From SVEL01 sp964573715 (lineage in GTDB: Bacteria > Bacillota > Clostridia > Lachnospirales > Lachnospiraceae), in NCBI GenBank assembly GCA_964573715.1, contig CAZNKR010000075.1, positions 1 to 5,848 on the forward strand: a stretch of 5,848 nucleotides of DNA, in the 5' to 3' direction. Position numbers and translations under genes: made by a program. Numbering within the stretch: the first letter of the stretch is position 1; the number at the start of each line of letters is the position of its first letter. The notes beneath the pieces were generated by a model. That model searched no databases. It worked only from the letters and a program-made list of their open reading frames with translations, and was not told where the DNA came from. Positions 1 through 5,655 of this stretch are shown here, piece after piece.

Positions 1-23
1 TAAGAAAGTGAGGAGGAAGAAAT

Positions 24-473
24 ATGAAATGTCCTTTCTGTGGTGAGGAAAATACAAAAGTAATTGATTCAAGACCAGCTGAAGATAATAGTGCTATTAG
101 AAGAAGAAGACAATGTGACGAGTGTGGGAAAAGGTTTACTACATATGAGAAGGTAGAAACTATTCCGCTGATCATTATCAAAAAAGACAATAATCGTGAA
201 CCTTATGACAGATCAAAGATTGAGTCGGGTATTATTCGTTCATGTCATAAAAGACCAGTCTCAATTAATCAGATTAATGAAATGGTTGAAGCTATTGAGA
301 CAGCTATATTTAATTTAGAAGAAAAAGAAGTTCCTAGTCATATCATTGGCCAAATTGTTATGGATAAGCTAAAAGATTATGATGATGTTGCTTATGTTAG
401 ATTTGCATCTGTATATCGTGAGTTTAAAGATGTCAATACTTTCATGGACGAGCTAAAAAAGATTCTTAACTAG
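24..473 (+). CDS. nrdR: Transcriptional repressor NrdR
   Basis: This 149-residue protein has the size and layout of NrdR, the nucleotide-sensing repressor of ribonucleotide reductase operons. An N-terminal zinc ribbon is visible as CPFC (Cys3, Cys6) and CDEC (Cys31, Cys34), with the basic run RRRR at 26-29 characteristic of the family. An ATP-cone domain follows from about residue 49 to 139 (IIIKKDNNREPYDRSKI onwards); in this family it binds ATP or dATP and controls oligomer state and DNA binding. The ATG is preceded by AGGAGG at 11-16, so the start is secure. The stop is 12 nt before the next gene, suggesting co-transcription. Its promoter lies outside the window. No nrd genes and no convincing tandem NrdR boxes are present here, so its targets must be elsewhere. 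Family assignment is near certain; target genes are inferred from the family. Confidence 0.97.
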   Translation: MKCPFCGEENTKVIDSRPAEDNSAIRRRRQCDECGKRFTTYEKVETIPLIIIKKDNNREPYDRSKIESGIIRSCHKRPVSINQINEMVEAIETAIFNLEEKEVPSHIIGQIVMDKLKDYDDVAYVRFASVYREFKDVNTFMDELKKILN

Positions 474-485
474 TTGAGGTAATAG

Positions 486-1130
486 ATGTTTATAGAAAAG
501 TTTTATCCTAAAAAATATGTTAGAAGTATTTATAGCATAAATTTAAAGAAGTACTACAAGCTTGGATATAGAGGTATTTTATTTGATATTGATAATACAT
601 TAGTTCCACATGGAGCTGCTGCCAATGATAAAGCGATTAATTTTTTTAAAAAGCTTACCAAGATTGGTTTTAAGTTTTGTCTTATATCAAATAATAAAGA
701 GGAAAGGGTTAAGCCTTTCGCAACAGCTGTAGGCGCACCTTTCATTTGTGATGCTCGTAAGCCTTTAACTAAAAATTACATAGAAGCTATGAAGCTTATG
801 GATACAGATATTGACGAAACTATATTTGTAGGAGACCAGCTTTTTACTGATGTATATGGCGGCAACCGTGCCAATATGTATACTATTCTTGTTAAACAAA
901 TTAATCCTAAAGAGGAAATTCAGATTGTATTAAAACGATATCTAGAAAAGATTGTTTTGTACTTTTATGTTCGTAGGGATAGAAAGAAGCTTCGTAAAGA
1001 GAATAAGCAGTACAATAAAAACAGGCTATTAAGTCTAATGAAAAAAAGAAAACCTAAAAATACAAAACATGGTATAGCTACGAATGGTAATGTGACAGAA
1101 GAAGAGAATGCTTCAGATAATAATTTATAA
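486..1130 (+). CDS. yqeG: YqeG-family HAD-type (IIIA) phosphatase
   Basis: This 214-residue soluble protein belongs to the haloacid dehalogenase superfamily. Motif I is DIDNTL at 34-39 (nucleophile Asp34 and Asp36), motif II is the Ser of LISNN at 66-70, motif III is probably Lys92 in DARKPLT, and motif IV is GDQLFTD at 116-122, with acidic Mg2+ ligands. The N-terminal FYPKKYVRSIYSI region and overall pattern match the YqeG subgroup, whose substrate is not established to my knowledge. The start has TTGAGGT at 474-480, 5 nt before ATG. It sits 12 nt behind nrdR and is followed by an intrinsic terminator, so it is probably the last gene of that unit. The C-terminal 50 residues or so are first highly basic (RRDRKKLRKENKQ, MKKRKPKN) and then acidic and polar. 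They extend beyond the usual roughly 170-residue family length and look disordered. Catalytic residues appear intact. Confidence 0.9.
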   Translation: MFIEKFYPKKYVRSIYSINLKKYYKLGYRGILFDIDNTLVPHGAAANDKAINFFKKLTKIGFKFCLISNNKEERVKPFATAVGAPFICDARKPLTKNYIEAMKLMDTDIDETIFVGDQLFTDVYGGNRANMYTILVKQINPKEEIQIVLKRYLEKIVLYFYVRRDRKKLRKENKQYNKNRLLSLMKKRKPKNTKHGIATNGNVTEEENASDNNL

Positions 1131-1141
1131 AATATATTTTT

Positions 1142-3040
1142 TTAGCCCGTAAGATTATTCTTACGGGCTTTTGTTATGGTTTTTATATCATTTGAGTAAT
1201 CAAAGTAACAGGTGTCTTCTGTATTGTCTTTAAAATTATAAAGAGTGATGTATACTTGTACCTCATCATAAAGATAAACCTGTTCAGTTAGATTGTTTAA
1301 AACCTGCTGTATTTCAGTTAATTTTGTATTGGAACTTTCATTTACATATTTTTTAAACAATTCTAAAGATTTAGAATACTCAGGTAGTATAGGAAGCTGT
1401 CCTTGACACTCTTTACCATTAATATAAGTAGTGAAAAAAATATTAATTGAATAAGAATCATTATTTTTATAATACTTAATAATTGGTTCTGGGTTGGCCT
1501 TTATTTCTTCTAAAAGGGAAGAATAAATCTTCTTTGCTTTAGCGGTATTTAAGTAGTCACAAGATACAGTTACTTTGTTTGAATCAATTTCCGGGTAACT
1601 AGTGTATACTTCATTAATTTCATCGCAGTTAGCAATGAGTTCTTTGTATTTATCTAATGACTTTGAGTCAAGGAATATATATCTTGATTTTGTAGAGTAT
1701 CCATCCTTGAAAAGTATCTGTACTGAATTTGAATAGTGGAAGCTAGCTTTTCTATTATCTTTAAAGTCTTTTATGTTTTTTTCTAGCTGGTCAACTAAAA
1801 GTGTTGTAAGTTCTTCATTATCAATTTCAATTGATGCTAACTTGTTTGATATATAATCATATTCATCGTATGTGGCTAATTGTATATATTTAACATCATC
1901 CACATCTGGAATATAATTAAGGGAAACATTAAATAAACCAACTAATATGGCTACAAAAATTCCATCCAAAACTAAAATTAATGGTGATGTAGCAAGTGCA
2001 CGTAATGCTTTGTTTATTTTTCGTGTAGATAAAAGTTCATAAATAAACATTGTTATTACAACAATTATAGCATCGATAATTATAAAAAATGTTACGCCAG
2101 AAGATTGGAAATTATCTGATTCTATAATGGCACCATATAATACTTTAATGATAGGAAGAGAAATAACAAATCCAATTGAAAATCTAGCAAATGCTTGAAC
2201 TAATTTACTTGCAGAAGAATTTCCGGCAGTTTCACTTTTTCTTTTCTTAAATAATAATCCAGCTATTGTCAAATATATTAATGAAATAATAAGTGTATAT
2301 AAGCCGTTACCAGAAAACTTTATTAGTGTAAAATTTGTATCATATGAAAAATTTGGGATTAATGCTGCAATGACAATATTTGTTTCTGGTTTGAATAGTG
2401 GAATTGCATCAAATGAAACAATAAAAGGATTAGTAGCTTCAATTATTCCGCAAATAACAATCATAATTATTCTTGGTAGAAAAATAATAATTCCGGATAC
2501 AACAATATTATTTAATAATGTACCTGTTAATGAACATGCAATTAATATGGATGCGATTACAAATAATGAGCAAATAAAAATGTTAATAGCGACAATAAAT
2601 ATTTCAGCAAAATTAATTACTAAATGAGCTTTAAATATAAAGAAAAAAGTACTCATCAATATTGTAGGAACGAAGATGGAAATAGCTGCCCACAAAATAA
2701 CACTTAAAAGTATGCTAAAATATGTAGAGGTTCTTGTATGAGGAATGCTATGGTAAAAGTCTGAAGAATTCCTTTTTGTCAAGAAATTAAAGGCCTGCAA
2801 GGCAATAATCGGGGTGATAATCGTAAATGCTAAATACAAAAACAATGTTGATTCACTAGATGAAAAAATAATTTCATAGCTTTTTTCTATACCATTTTCA
2901 ATACCGGATTTGTAATTCAAATAACCGCCAATTGGAATGAGAATACCAATAAGGCTTAATATTACAGTACAGATAATACCAATAACTCGACATTGTTTGA
3001 AGGATTCTTTAAAAAGATTAAAGTTAAATATTTTTTTCAT
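1142..3040 (-). CDS. ABC-2-type permease with large C-terminal extracytoplasmic domain
   Basis: This is the membrane subunit of the ABC transporter encoded with the two genes upstream. I chose the ATG at 3040 (MKKIFNFNLF), 632 residues, because TGGAGGAC lies just upstream; a longer TTG-started frame from 3064 lacks a ribosome site. Roughly nine hydrophobic segments are visible within residues 18-373 (about 18-40, 66-86, 108-136, 145-170, 176-200, 248-264, 286-305, 316-336, 350-373). The cytoplasmic motif SDFYHSIPHTR at 93-103 is typical of YtrC-like clostridial permeases. Residues 374-632 are soluble, begin SLNYIPDVDDVKYI, and resemble the DUF6449-type domain of such permeases (recognised by eye). 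It is probably outside the membrane. The stop of the ATPase gene is 1 nt before the ATG, implying translational coupling. The substrate is unknown; related operons are induced by cell-wall-active peptides, but that is inference here. Confidence 0.88.
   Translation of the reverse strand: MKKIFNFNLFKESFKQCRVIGIICTVILSLIGILIPIGGYLNYKSGIENGIEKSYEIIFSSSESTLFLYLAFTIITPIIALQAFNFLTKRNSSDFYHSIPHTRTSTYFSILLSVILWAAISIFVPTILMSTFFFIFKAHLVINFAEIFIVAINIFICSLFVIASILIACSLTGTLLNNIVVSGIIIFLPRIIMIVICGIIEATNPFIVSFDAIPLFKPETNIVIAALIPNFSYDTNFTLIKFSGNGLYTLIISLIYLTIAGLLFKKRKSETAGNSSASKLVQAFARFSIGFVISLPIIKVLYGAIIESDNFQSSGVTFFIIIDAIIVVITMFIYELLSTRKINKALRALATSPLILVLDGIFVAILVGLFNVSLNYIPDVDDVKYIQLATYDEYDYISNKLASIEIDNEELTTLLVDQLEKNIKDFKDNRKASFHYSNSVQILFKDGYSTKSRYIFLDSKSLDKYKELIANCDEINEVYTSYPEIDSNKVTVSCDYLNTAKAKKIYSSLLEEIKANPEPIIKYYKNNDSYSINIFFTTYINGKECQGQLPILPEYSKSLELFKKYVNESSNTKLTEIQQVLNNLTEQVYLYDEVQVYITLYNFKDNTEDTCYFDYSNDIKTITKARKNNLTG
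1144..1172 (+). terminator. Intrinsic terminator of the nrdR-yqeG unit
   Basis: A perfect 11-bp stem is formed by AGCCCGTAAGA (1144-1154) and TCTTACGGGCT (1159-1169) with a 4-nt TTAT loop. TTTTGTT follows on the plus strand, and the hairpin starts 13 nt after the yqeG stop. It also overlaps the last codons of the convergent permease gene, encoding its terminal RKNNLTG and stop. Read on the minus strand it is followed by an A-rich rather than U-rich stretch, so it should work mainly in the plus direction. Confidence 0.9.
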
Positions 3041-3041
3041 G

Positions 3042-3944
3042 TTAGTCCTCCAATACCTTTTCAAAATTATAGCCTAATGCATCCATTTCAAATGTAAATA
3101 CCTCTTCAAGAGTAAGAGGAAGTACATCAAGTAATACTGGATGTAGAGCATTAAGTGCGTTAATAGTTGCTTCTCGTTCACCTTTTACTATCATTGTAGC
3201 CACAGAGCCAGTCTTTCTAAATCTTGTAAATTCAACATCTTTAAATAATGTTTCATCATATTCATATGCAAATGCAACCTGTACTTTAAATCTAGCGGTT
3301 TTTAAGTCAGAAATATCATTTTCAAGTACTAATCCACCTAAATGAAGTAGTGCTAATTGATCACAAATATCTTCTAATTCTCTTAGCGAGTGTGAGGCAA
3401 TGATAGAAGTGGCTTTTCTTTCTAAGACATCTTGACAGATAAGACCTTTAACAAGATTTCTCATAACAGGATCTAAGCCATCAAAGGTTTCATCAAAAAA
3501 TAAATAATCAGGTTTTGATGAAAGAGCTAAAATAATAGCAGCCTGTCGTCTCATTCCCTTTGAAAACATATTTAGTGGCTTTTTGGGATTTAGCTTAAAG
3601 CTTTCTGTTAAAAATTTACATCTTTCCTCATCAAAGTTGTTGTAGATATTTTTATGAAATTCAGCCATTCTTTGTATGTTTGAATTTGGTAAAAAGAATA
3701 AATCATCAGGTACATAGGCAATACGACCTTTTACCTGTGGATTGTCATAGACTTCTTCTCCATCAAATAAAATAGAGCCGTTATCAGGCTTATAAACACC
3801 TGTAATTAGTCGTAAAAATGTGGATTTTCCTGCACCATTAGAACCTACCATTCCATAAATACATCCATCAGGGATAGTGCATGAAATGTCGTTAACAGCG
3901 GTGAAATCATCAAATTTCTTTTTTAGATTTTTTGTTTGAATCAT
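3042..3944 (-). CDS. ABC transporter ATP-binding protein, YtrB-like
   Basis: This 300-residue protein is the nucleotide-binding subunit of the transporter, acting on the cytoplasmic face. The Walker A motif is GSNGAGKS at 34-41, the signature is FSKGM at 127-131 (in place of LSGGQ, usual for the CcmA/YtrB branch), Walker B is YLFFDE at 147-152 with catalytic Glu152, the D-loop is GLD at 156-158, and the switch His is His185 in ASHS. The Q-loop position reads YVPDD, so Asp80 replaces Gln. Residues after about 215 form the branch-specific C-terminal domain. The ATG is preceded by AAAGGGG and overlaps the stop of the repressor gene as ATGA (3941-3944). The stop lies 1 nt before the permease start. 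One ATPase and one permease gene suggest a homodimeric pump. All catalytic motifs needed for hydrolysis are present. The cargo is unknown. Confidence 0.94.
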   Translation of the reverse strand: MIQTKNLKKKFDDFTAVNDISCTIPDGCIYGMVGSNGAGKSTFLRLITGVYKPDNGSILFDGEEVYDNPQVKGRIAYVPDDLFFLPNSNIQRMAEFHKNIYNNFDEERCKFLTESFKLNPKKPLNMFSKGMRRQAAIILALSSKPDYLFFDETFDGLDPVMRNLVKGLICQDVLERKATSIIASHSLRELEDICDQLALLHLGGLVLENDISDLKTARFKVQVAFAYEYDETLFKDVEFTRFRKTGSVATMIVKGEREATINALNALHPVLLDVLPLTLEEVFTFEMDALGYNFEKVLED

Positions 3945-4318
3945 AAATTGTCCCCTTTCTCGAAAATATAATCAACACGTTTAGTTATCTCATCTTTTGT
4001 TACACCAGCAATTTTTAGTTCATCTAATAAAGAATCTAAAATAGTTATTTTTTCTTTACTAATATTGCTTAAGATAGTTTTTGCATCTTCTGAAACAAAA
4101 CAACCTCTGCCAGGGACTGAATATATGATTCCTCGTCTATCAAGTTCTGAATATGATTTTTGGATAGTGTTTGGGTTGATTGATAATTGTACGGATAGCC
4201 CTCTAACAGAAGGGAGCTGAGTATGGGGAGTTAATATGCCATTTAGTACATAAGATTCTAATTGTTTAATAATTTGCTCATATACAGGTGTTCTAGATAA
4301 TAAGTCTAATTGAAACAT
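3941..4318 (-). CDS. GntR-family transcriptional regulator, YtrA subfamily
   Basis: This 125-residue protein is a short GntR-type repressor. The winged helix-turn-helix covers about residues 10-76: TPVYEQIIKQLESYVLNG, then LPSVRGLSVQLSINPNTIQ (recognition region), then the wing GIIYSVPGRGCFV. Only about 50 residues follow, far too few for a FadR or HutC ligand domain, which is the defining trait of the YtrA subgroup. I start it at ATG 4318 because AAGGAGG lies 5 nt upstream. The open frame continues to 4444, but that extension is a hydrophobic translation of the promoter and operator and is not credible. It is the first gene of the ABC operon and overlaps the ATPase gene by 4 bp. It probably represses its own promoter through the palindromes at 4342-4383. 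The inducer is unknown; in the family, derepression often follows exposure to antibiotics or other envelope stress. Confidence 0.93.
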   Translation of the reverse strand: MFQLDLLSRTPVYEQIIKQLESYVLNGILTPHTQLPSVRGLSVQLSINPNTIQKSYSELDRRGIIYSVPGRGCFVSEDAKTILSNISKEKITILDSLLDELKIAGVTKDEITKRVDYIFEKGDNL

Positions 4319-4341
4319 ATTGGCCTCCTTTTGTTTTTTTC

Positions 4342-4383
4342 GTACTAGCTGTACTATGCTTGCTAGTACAGATATAGTACAGC
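4342..4383. promoter_or_regulatory. Double palindromic operator for the YtrA-like repressor
   Basis: Four half-sites of GTACTA/TAGTAC type are packed here: GTACTAG (4342), TGTACTAT (4350), CTAGTACA (4363) and ATAGTACA (4374). They form two interleaved perfect inverted repeats: GCTGTACTAT (4348-4357) with ATAGTACAGC (4374-4383), and GTACTAGC (4342-4349) with GCTAGTAC (4362-4369). Their centres, 4365.5 and 4355.5, are exactly 10 bp apart. The site covers the -10 box and the start region of the operon, just ahead of the repressor gene, so autorepression is the natural reading. Binding itself is inferred from location and symmetry. Confidence 0.85.
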
Positions 4384-4402
4384 AAAAAAAAATAAAAGTC
4401 AA
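4374..4402 (-). promoter_or_regulatory. Sigma-A-type promoter of the regulator-ABC operon
   Basis: On the minus strand, TTGACT (4402-4397) is followed after 17 nt by TACTAT (4379-4374), a good -35 and acceptable -10 at ideal spacing. The spacer contains a long T-run. The -10 box is part of the outer operator half-site, so repressor binding would block polymerase. Transcription would begin near 4367, leaving a leader of roughly 50 nt before the start codon at 4318. Confidence 0.75.
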
Positions 4403-4436
4403 TATAGAGGGCAAAATTAAAACAATATTTGTAAAA

Positions 4437-4530
4437 ATTATCAAGTAAGGGTTTATTAATAAGTAAAAAATATTAAAAAGTAAAAATATTAATGAGTAAG
4501 ATTATTAATAAGTAAAAATTTTACTAGTAA
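4437..4530. repeat. Degenerate 16-bp AT-rich tandem repeat
   Basis: Four consecutive units fit the consensus ATTAATAAGTAAAAAT: 4455-4471, 4472-4487, 4488-4503 and 4504-4520. A weaker copy precedes them (4437-4454) and an AGTAA-containing remnant follows. The invariant core AGTAA recurs at 4444, 4462, 4479, 4495, 4511 and 4526, giving a period of 15-18 bp. The array lies between the two divergent promoters and codes for nothing evident. It could be simple slippage-derived sequence or phased binding sites; nothing decides between them. Confidence 0.6.
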
Positions 4531-4648
4531 TTTTATATTTTATTTTGAATATAAATTTTGTTTTTGTAGACAATATATTATGAAGTAAAAAAAATGAAAT
4601 AGTTTTATAATGTAAACAAAATTTCCTTTATAAAAAAATAAAAAACAG
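4531..4648. other. AT-rich intergenic stretch with no recognisable feature
   Basis: Together with 4319-4530 this belongs to the roughly 570-bp gap between the divergent repressor and infC genes. The part from 4531 to 4648 is extremely AT-rich, with T-runs and A-runs that may bend DNA upstream of the infC promoter (an UP-element-like context). I see no ORF with a ribosome site, no tRNA and no strong hairpin. Confidence 0.5.
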
Positions 4649-4677
4649 TTGACAGATGTTTATAGTAATGATAATAT
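4649..4677 (+). promoter_or_regulatory. Promoter of the infC-rpmI-rplT operon
   Basis: A perfect -35 TTGACA (4649-4654) is followed after 17 nt by TAATAT (4672-4677); an alternative -10, GATAAT (4670-4675), has 15-nt spacing. Upstream is A/T-rich, as expected for a strong ribosomal-protein promoter. The transcript would start near 4684, a few bases before the structured leader. Confidence 0.75.
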
Positions 4678-4684
4678 TAATGAG

Positions 4685-4802
4685 TTGTAAAAAGAAGCAG
4701 AGTATCCACTCTCACCCATGGGCAGACGGCTACATGGTGTTAATATTGTTAGACTTATGGTCGAGACTGTATTTTAGTGGATAGTTGCTATCCACTTTTT
4801 TT
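4685..4802 (+). ncRNA. infC-operon leader RNA, probably L20-leader type attenuator
   Basis: The segment between the promoter and infC is structured and ends in an intrinsic terminator. A stem pairs CACCCATG (4713-4720) with CATGGTG (4733-4739) with one bulged C, enclosing the GGCAGACGGCTA loop region. TATCCACT at 4703-4710 is repeated exactly at 4789-4796. The first copy can therefore pair with AGTGGATA (4776-4783) as an antiterminator, or be hidden in a small local hairpin (AGAGT 4699-4703 with ACTCT 4708-4712) while the terminator forms. In Firmicutes, infC-rpmI-rplT leaders bind L20 through a mimic of its 23S rRNA site, stopping transcription when L20 is in excess. Position, alternative pairings and downstream genes fit this. 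I did not verify a match to the published L20-leader consensus, so the exact RNA class is an inference. Confidence 0.75.
4776..4802 (+). terminator. Regulated intrinsic terminator (attenuator) before infC
   Basis: AGTGGATAG (4776-4784) and CTATCCACT (4788-4796) form a perfect 9-bp stem with a 3-nt TTG loop, followed directly by six further T (4797-4802). It lies 87 nt before the infC start codon, so it must be conditional. The competing pairing partner is the upstream TATCCACT at 4703-4710. Confidence 0.9.
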
Positions 4803-4875
4803 ATGCGCATTATCGTATATGTGATTTACATAGATATGCGTGACCACGAGTGATTGGAACTCGATTTATTCAATT

Positions 4876-4892
4876 GGAGGTGTACTACTATT
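4876..4892 (+). promoter_or_regulatory. infC ribosome binding site and AUU start codon
   Basis: GGAGGTG (4876-4882) is the only strong ribosome site near the gene. The in-frame codon at proper distance is ATT at 4890-4892, 9 nt after GGAGG. The first in-frame ATG (4902) is 21 nt away, too far, and the in-frame TTG at 4854 lies upstream of the ribosome site. A rare AUU start is a known IF3 feature that lets excess IF3 reject its own mRNA. Confidence 0.85.
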
Positions 4893-5396
4893 AGCGAATT
4901 AATGATTAATGAACAAATCAGAGATAAAGAAATTCGTTTGATCGGAGAAGACGGCGAACAGCTTGGAATCATGTCAGCAAAGGATGCTATGAAATTAGCC
5001 AAGGATGCAGAACTTGATTTAGTTAAGATTGCTCCTACAGCCAAGCCACCTGTATGCAAGATAGTTAACTATGGAAAACACAGATATGAGCTTGCAAGAA
5101 AAGAAAAAGAAGCTAAGAAGAAGCAGAAGGTTGTGGATATTAAAGAGGTCCGTTTATCACCAAATATTGAAAAAAATGACCTTAACACTAAAATGAACAT
5201 GGCAAAAAAGTTCCTTGTTAAAGGTGATAAAGTCAAGGTTACTTTGAGATTCCGTGGTAGAGAGATGGCACATATGAACAGCAGCAAGCATATTCTAGAT
5301 GACTTCGCAGAAGCACTTACTGATGTGGCTATGATTGAAAAGCCAGCCAAAATCGAAGGAAGAAGCATTATAATGGTTTTAACTGAAAGAAAATAG
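4890..5396 (+). CDS. infC: Translation initiation factor IF-3
   Basis: This 168-residue protein, counted from the AUU start, is IF-3. It binds the 30S subunit, blocks premature 50S joining and checks the start codon and initiator tRNA. The N-terminal domain (about 1-60) carries the hallmark MINEQIRDKEIRLI and APTAKPPVCKI (48-58). A highly charged helical linker follows (about 61-81, YELARKEKEAKKKQKV). The C-terminal domain runs from IKEVRLSP through RFRGRE (120-125) to the end. Length and both domains are complete. The start is AUU at 4890 because of the ribosome site at 4876; from ATG at 4902 the protein would be four residues shorter. It is the first gene of infC-rpmI-rplT and is expected to be controlled by the leader attenuator (L20) and by its own start codon (IF3). 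Confidence 0.97.
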   Translation: MSELMINEQIRDKEIRLIGEDGEQLGIMSAKDAMKLAKDAELDLVKIAPTAKPPVCKIVNYGKHRYELARKEKEAKKKQKVVDIKEVRLSPNIEKNDLNTKMNMAKKFLVKGDKVKVTLRFRGREMAHMNSSKHILDDFAEALTDVAMIEKPAKIEGRSIIMVLTERK

Positions 5397-5428
5397 TTAA
5401 AATAGATTGTTTATAGGAGGATAATGTA

Positions 5429-5626
5429 ATGCCAAAAATCAAAACAAACAGAGCAGCAGCAAAACGTTTTAAAAAGACAGGTTCAGGAAAATTAAAGAGA
5501 ATGAAAGCTTATAAGAGCCATATCTTAACAAAGAAGTCAACAAAGAGAAAAAGAAATTTAAGAAAAGCAACAATGACAGATGCTACTAATGTAAAGAACA
5601 TGAAGAAAATCTTACCTTACTTATAG
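5429..5626 (+). CDS. rpmI: 50S ribosomal protein L35
   Basis: This 65-residue, very basic protein is bL35, a small component of the large ribosomal subunit. The start MPKIKTNRAAAKRFKKTGSG and the later KSHILTKKSTKRKRNLRK are diagnostic, and the length is the family norm. AGGAGG at 5415-5420 lies 8 nt before the ATG. It sits 32 nt after infC and 29 nt before rplT, the universal order of this operon, and shares the infC promoter. No separate promoter or terminator is visible between the genes. Confidence 0.98.
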   Translation: MPKIKTNRAAAKRFKKTGSGKLKRMKAYKSHILTKKSTKRKRNLRKATMTDATNVKNMKKILPYL

Positions 5627-5655
5627 GATAATTTGTTGATAGGAGGAAATTTAAG

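Noticed and set aside
2370..2627. Plus-strand 85-codon ORF within the permease gene.
   Set aside because: Antisense shadow of a clearly real membrane protein; no ribosome site and no recognisable sequence.
4319..4444. N-terminal extension of the GntR regulator (hydrophobic, membrane-like, 42 residues).
   Set aside because: It translates the promoter and operator, has no ribosome site, and the internal ATG at 4318 has an ideal AAGGAGG.
4437..4530. CRISPR-like array.
   Set aside because: Units are contiguous and degenerate, with no unique spacers and no cas genes nearby.
4568..4583. A 16-bp stretch matching 13 of 16 positions of the NrdR-box pattern.
   Set aside because: NrdR boxes normally occur as a spaced pair near nrd promoters. 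No second copy lies one spacing away, the region is extremely AT-rich, and no nrd gene is adjacent.
4718..4777. A 19-codon ORF inside the infC leader (begins MGRRLHGV) whose stop lies in the 5' arm of the attenuator, as in leader-peptide attenuation.
   Set aside because: There is no ribosome binding site before the ATG (sequence is ACTCTCACCC), no run of regulatory codons, and the region is better explained as structured RNA.
4826..5368. Minus-strand ORFs across infC.
   Set aside because: Shadows of the conserved IF-3 coding sequence without ribosome sites.
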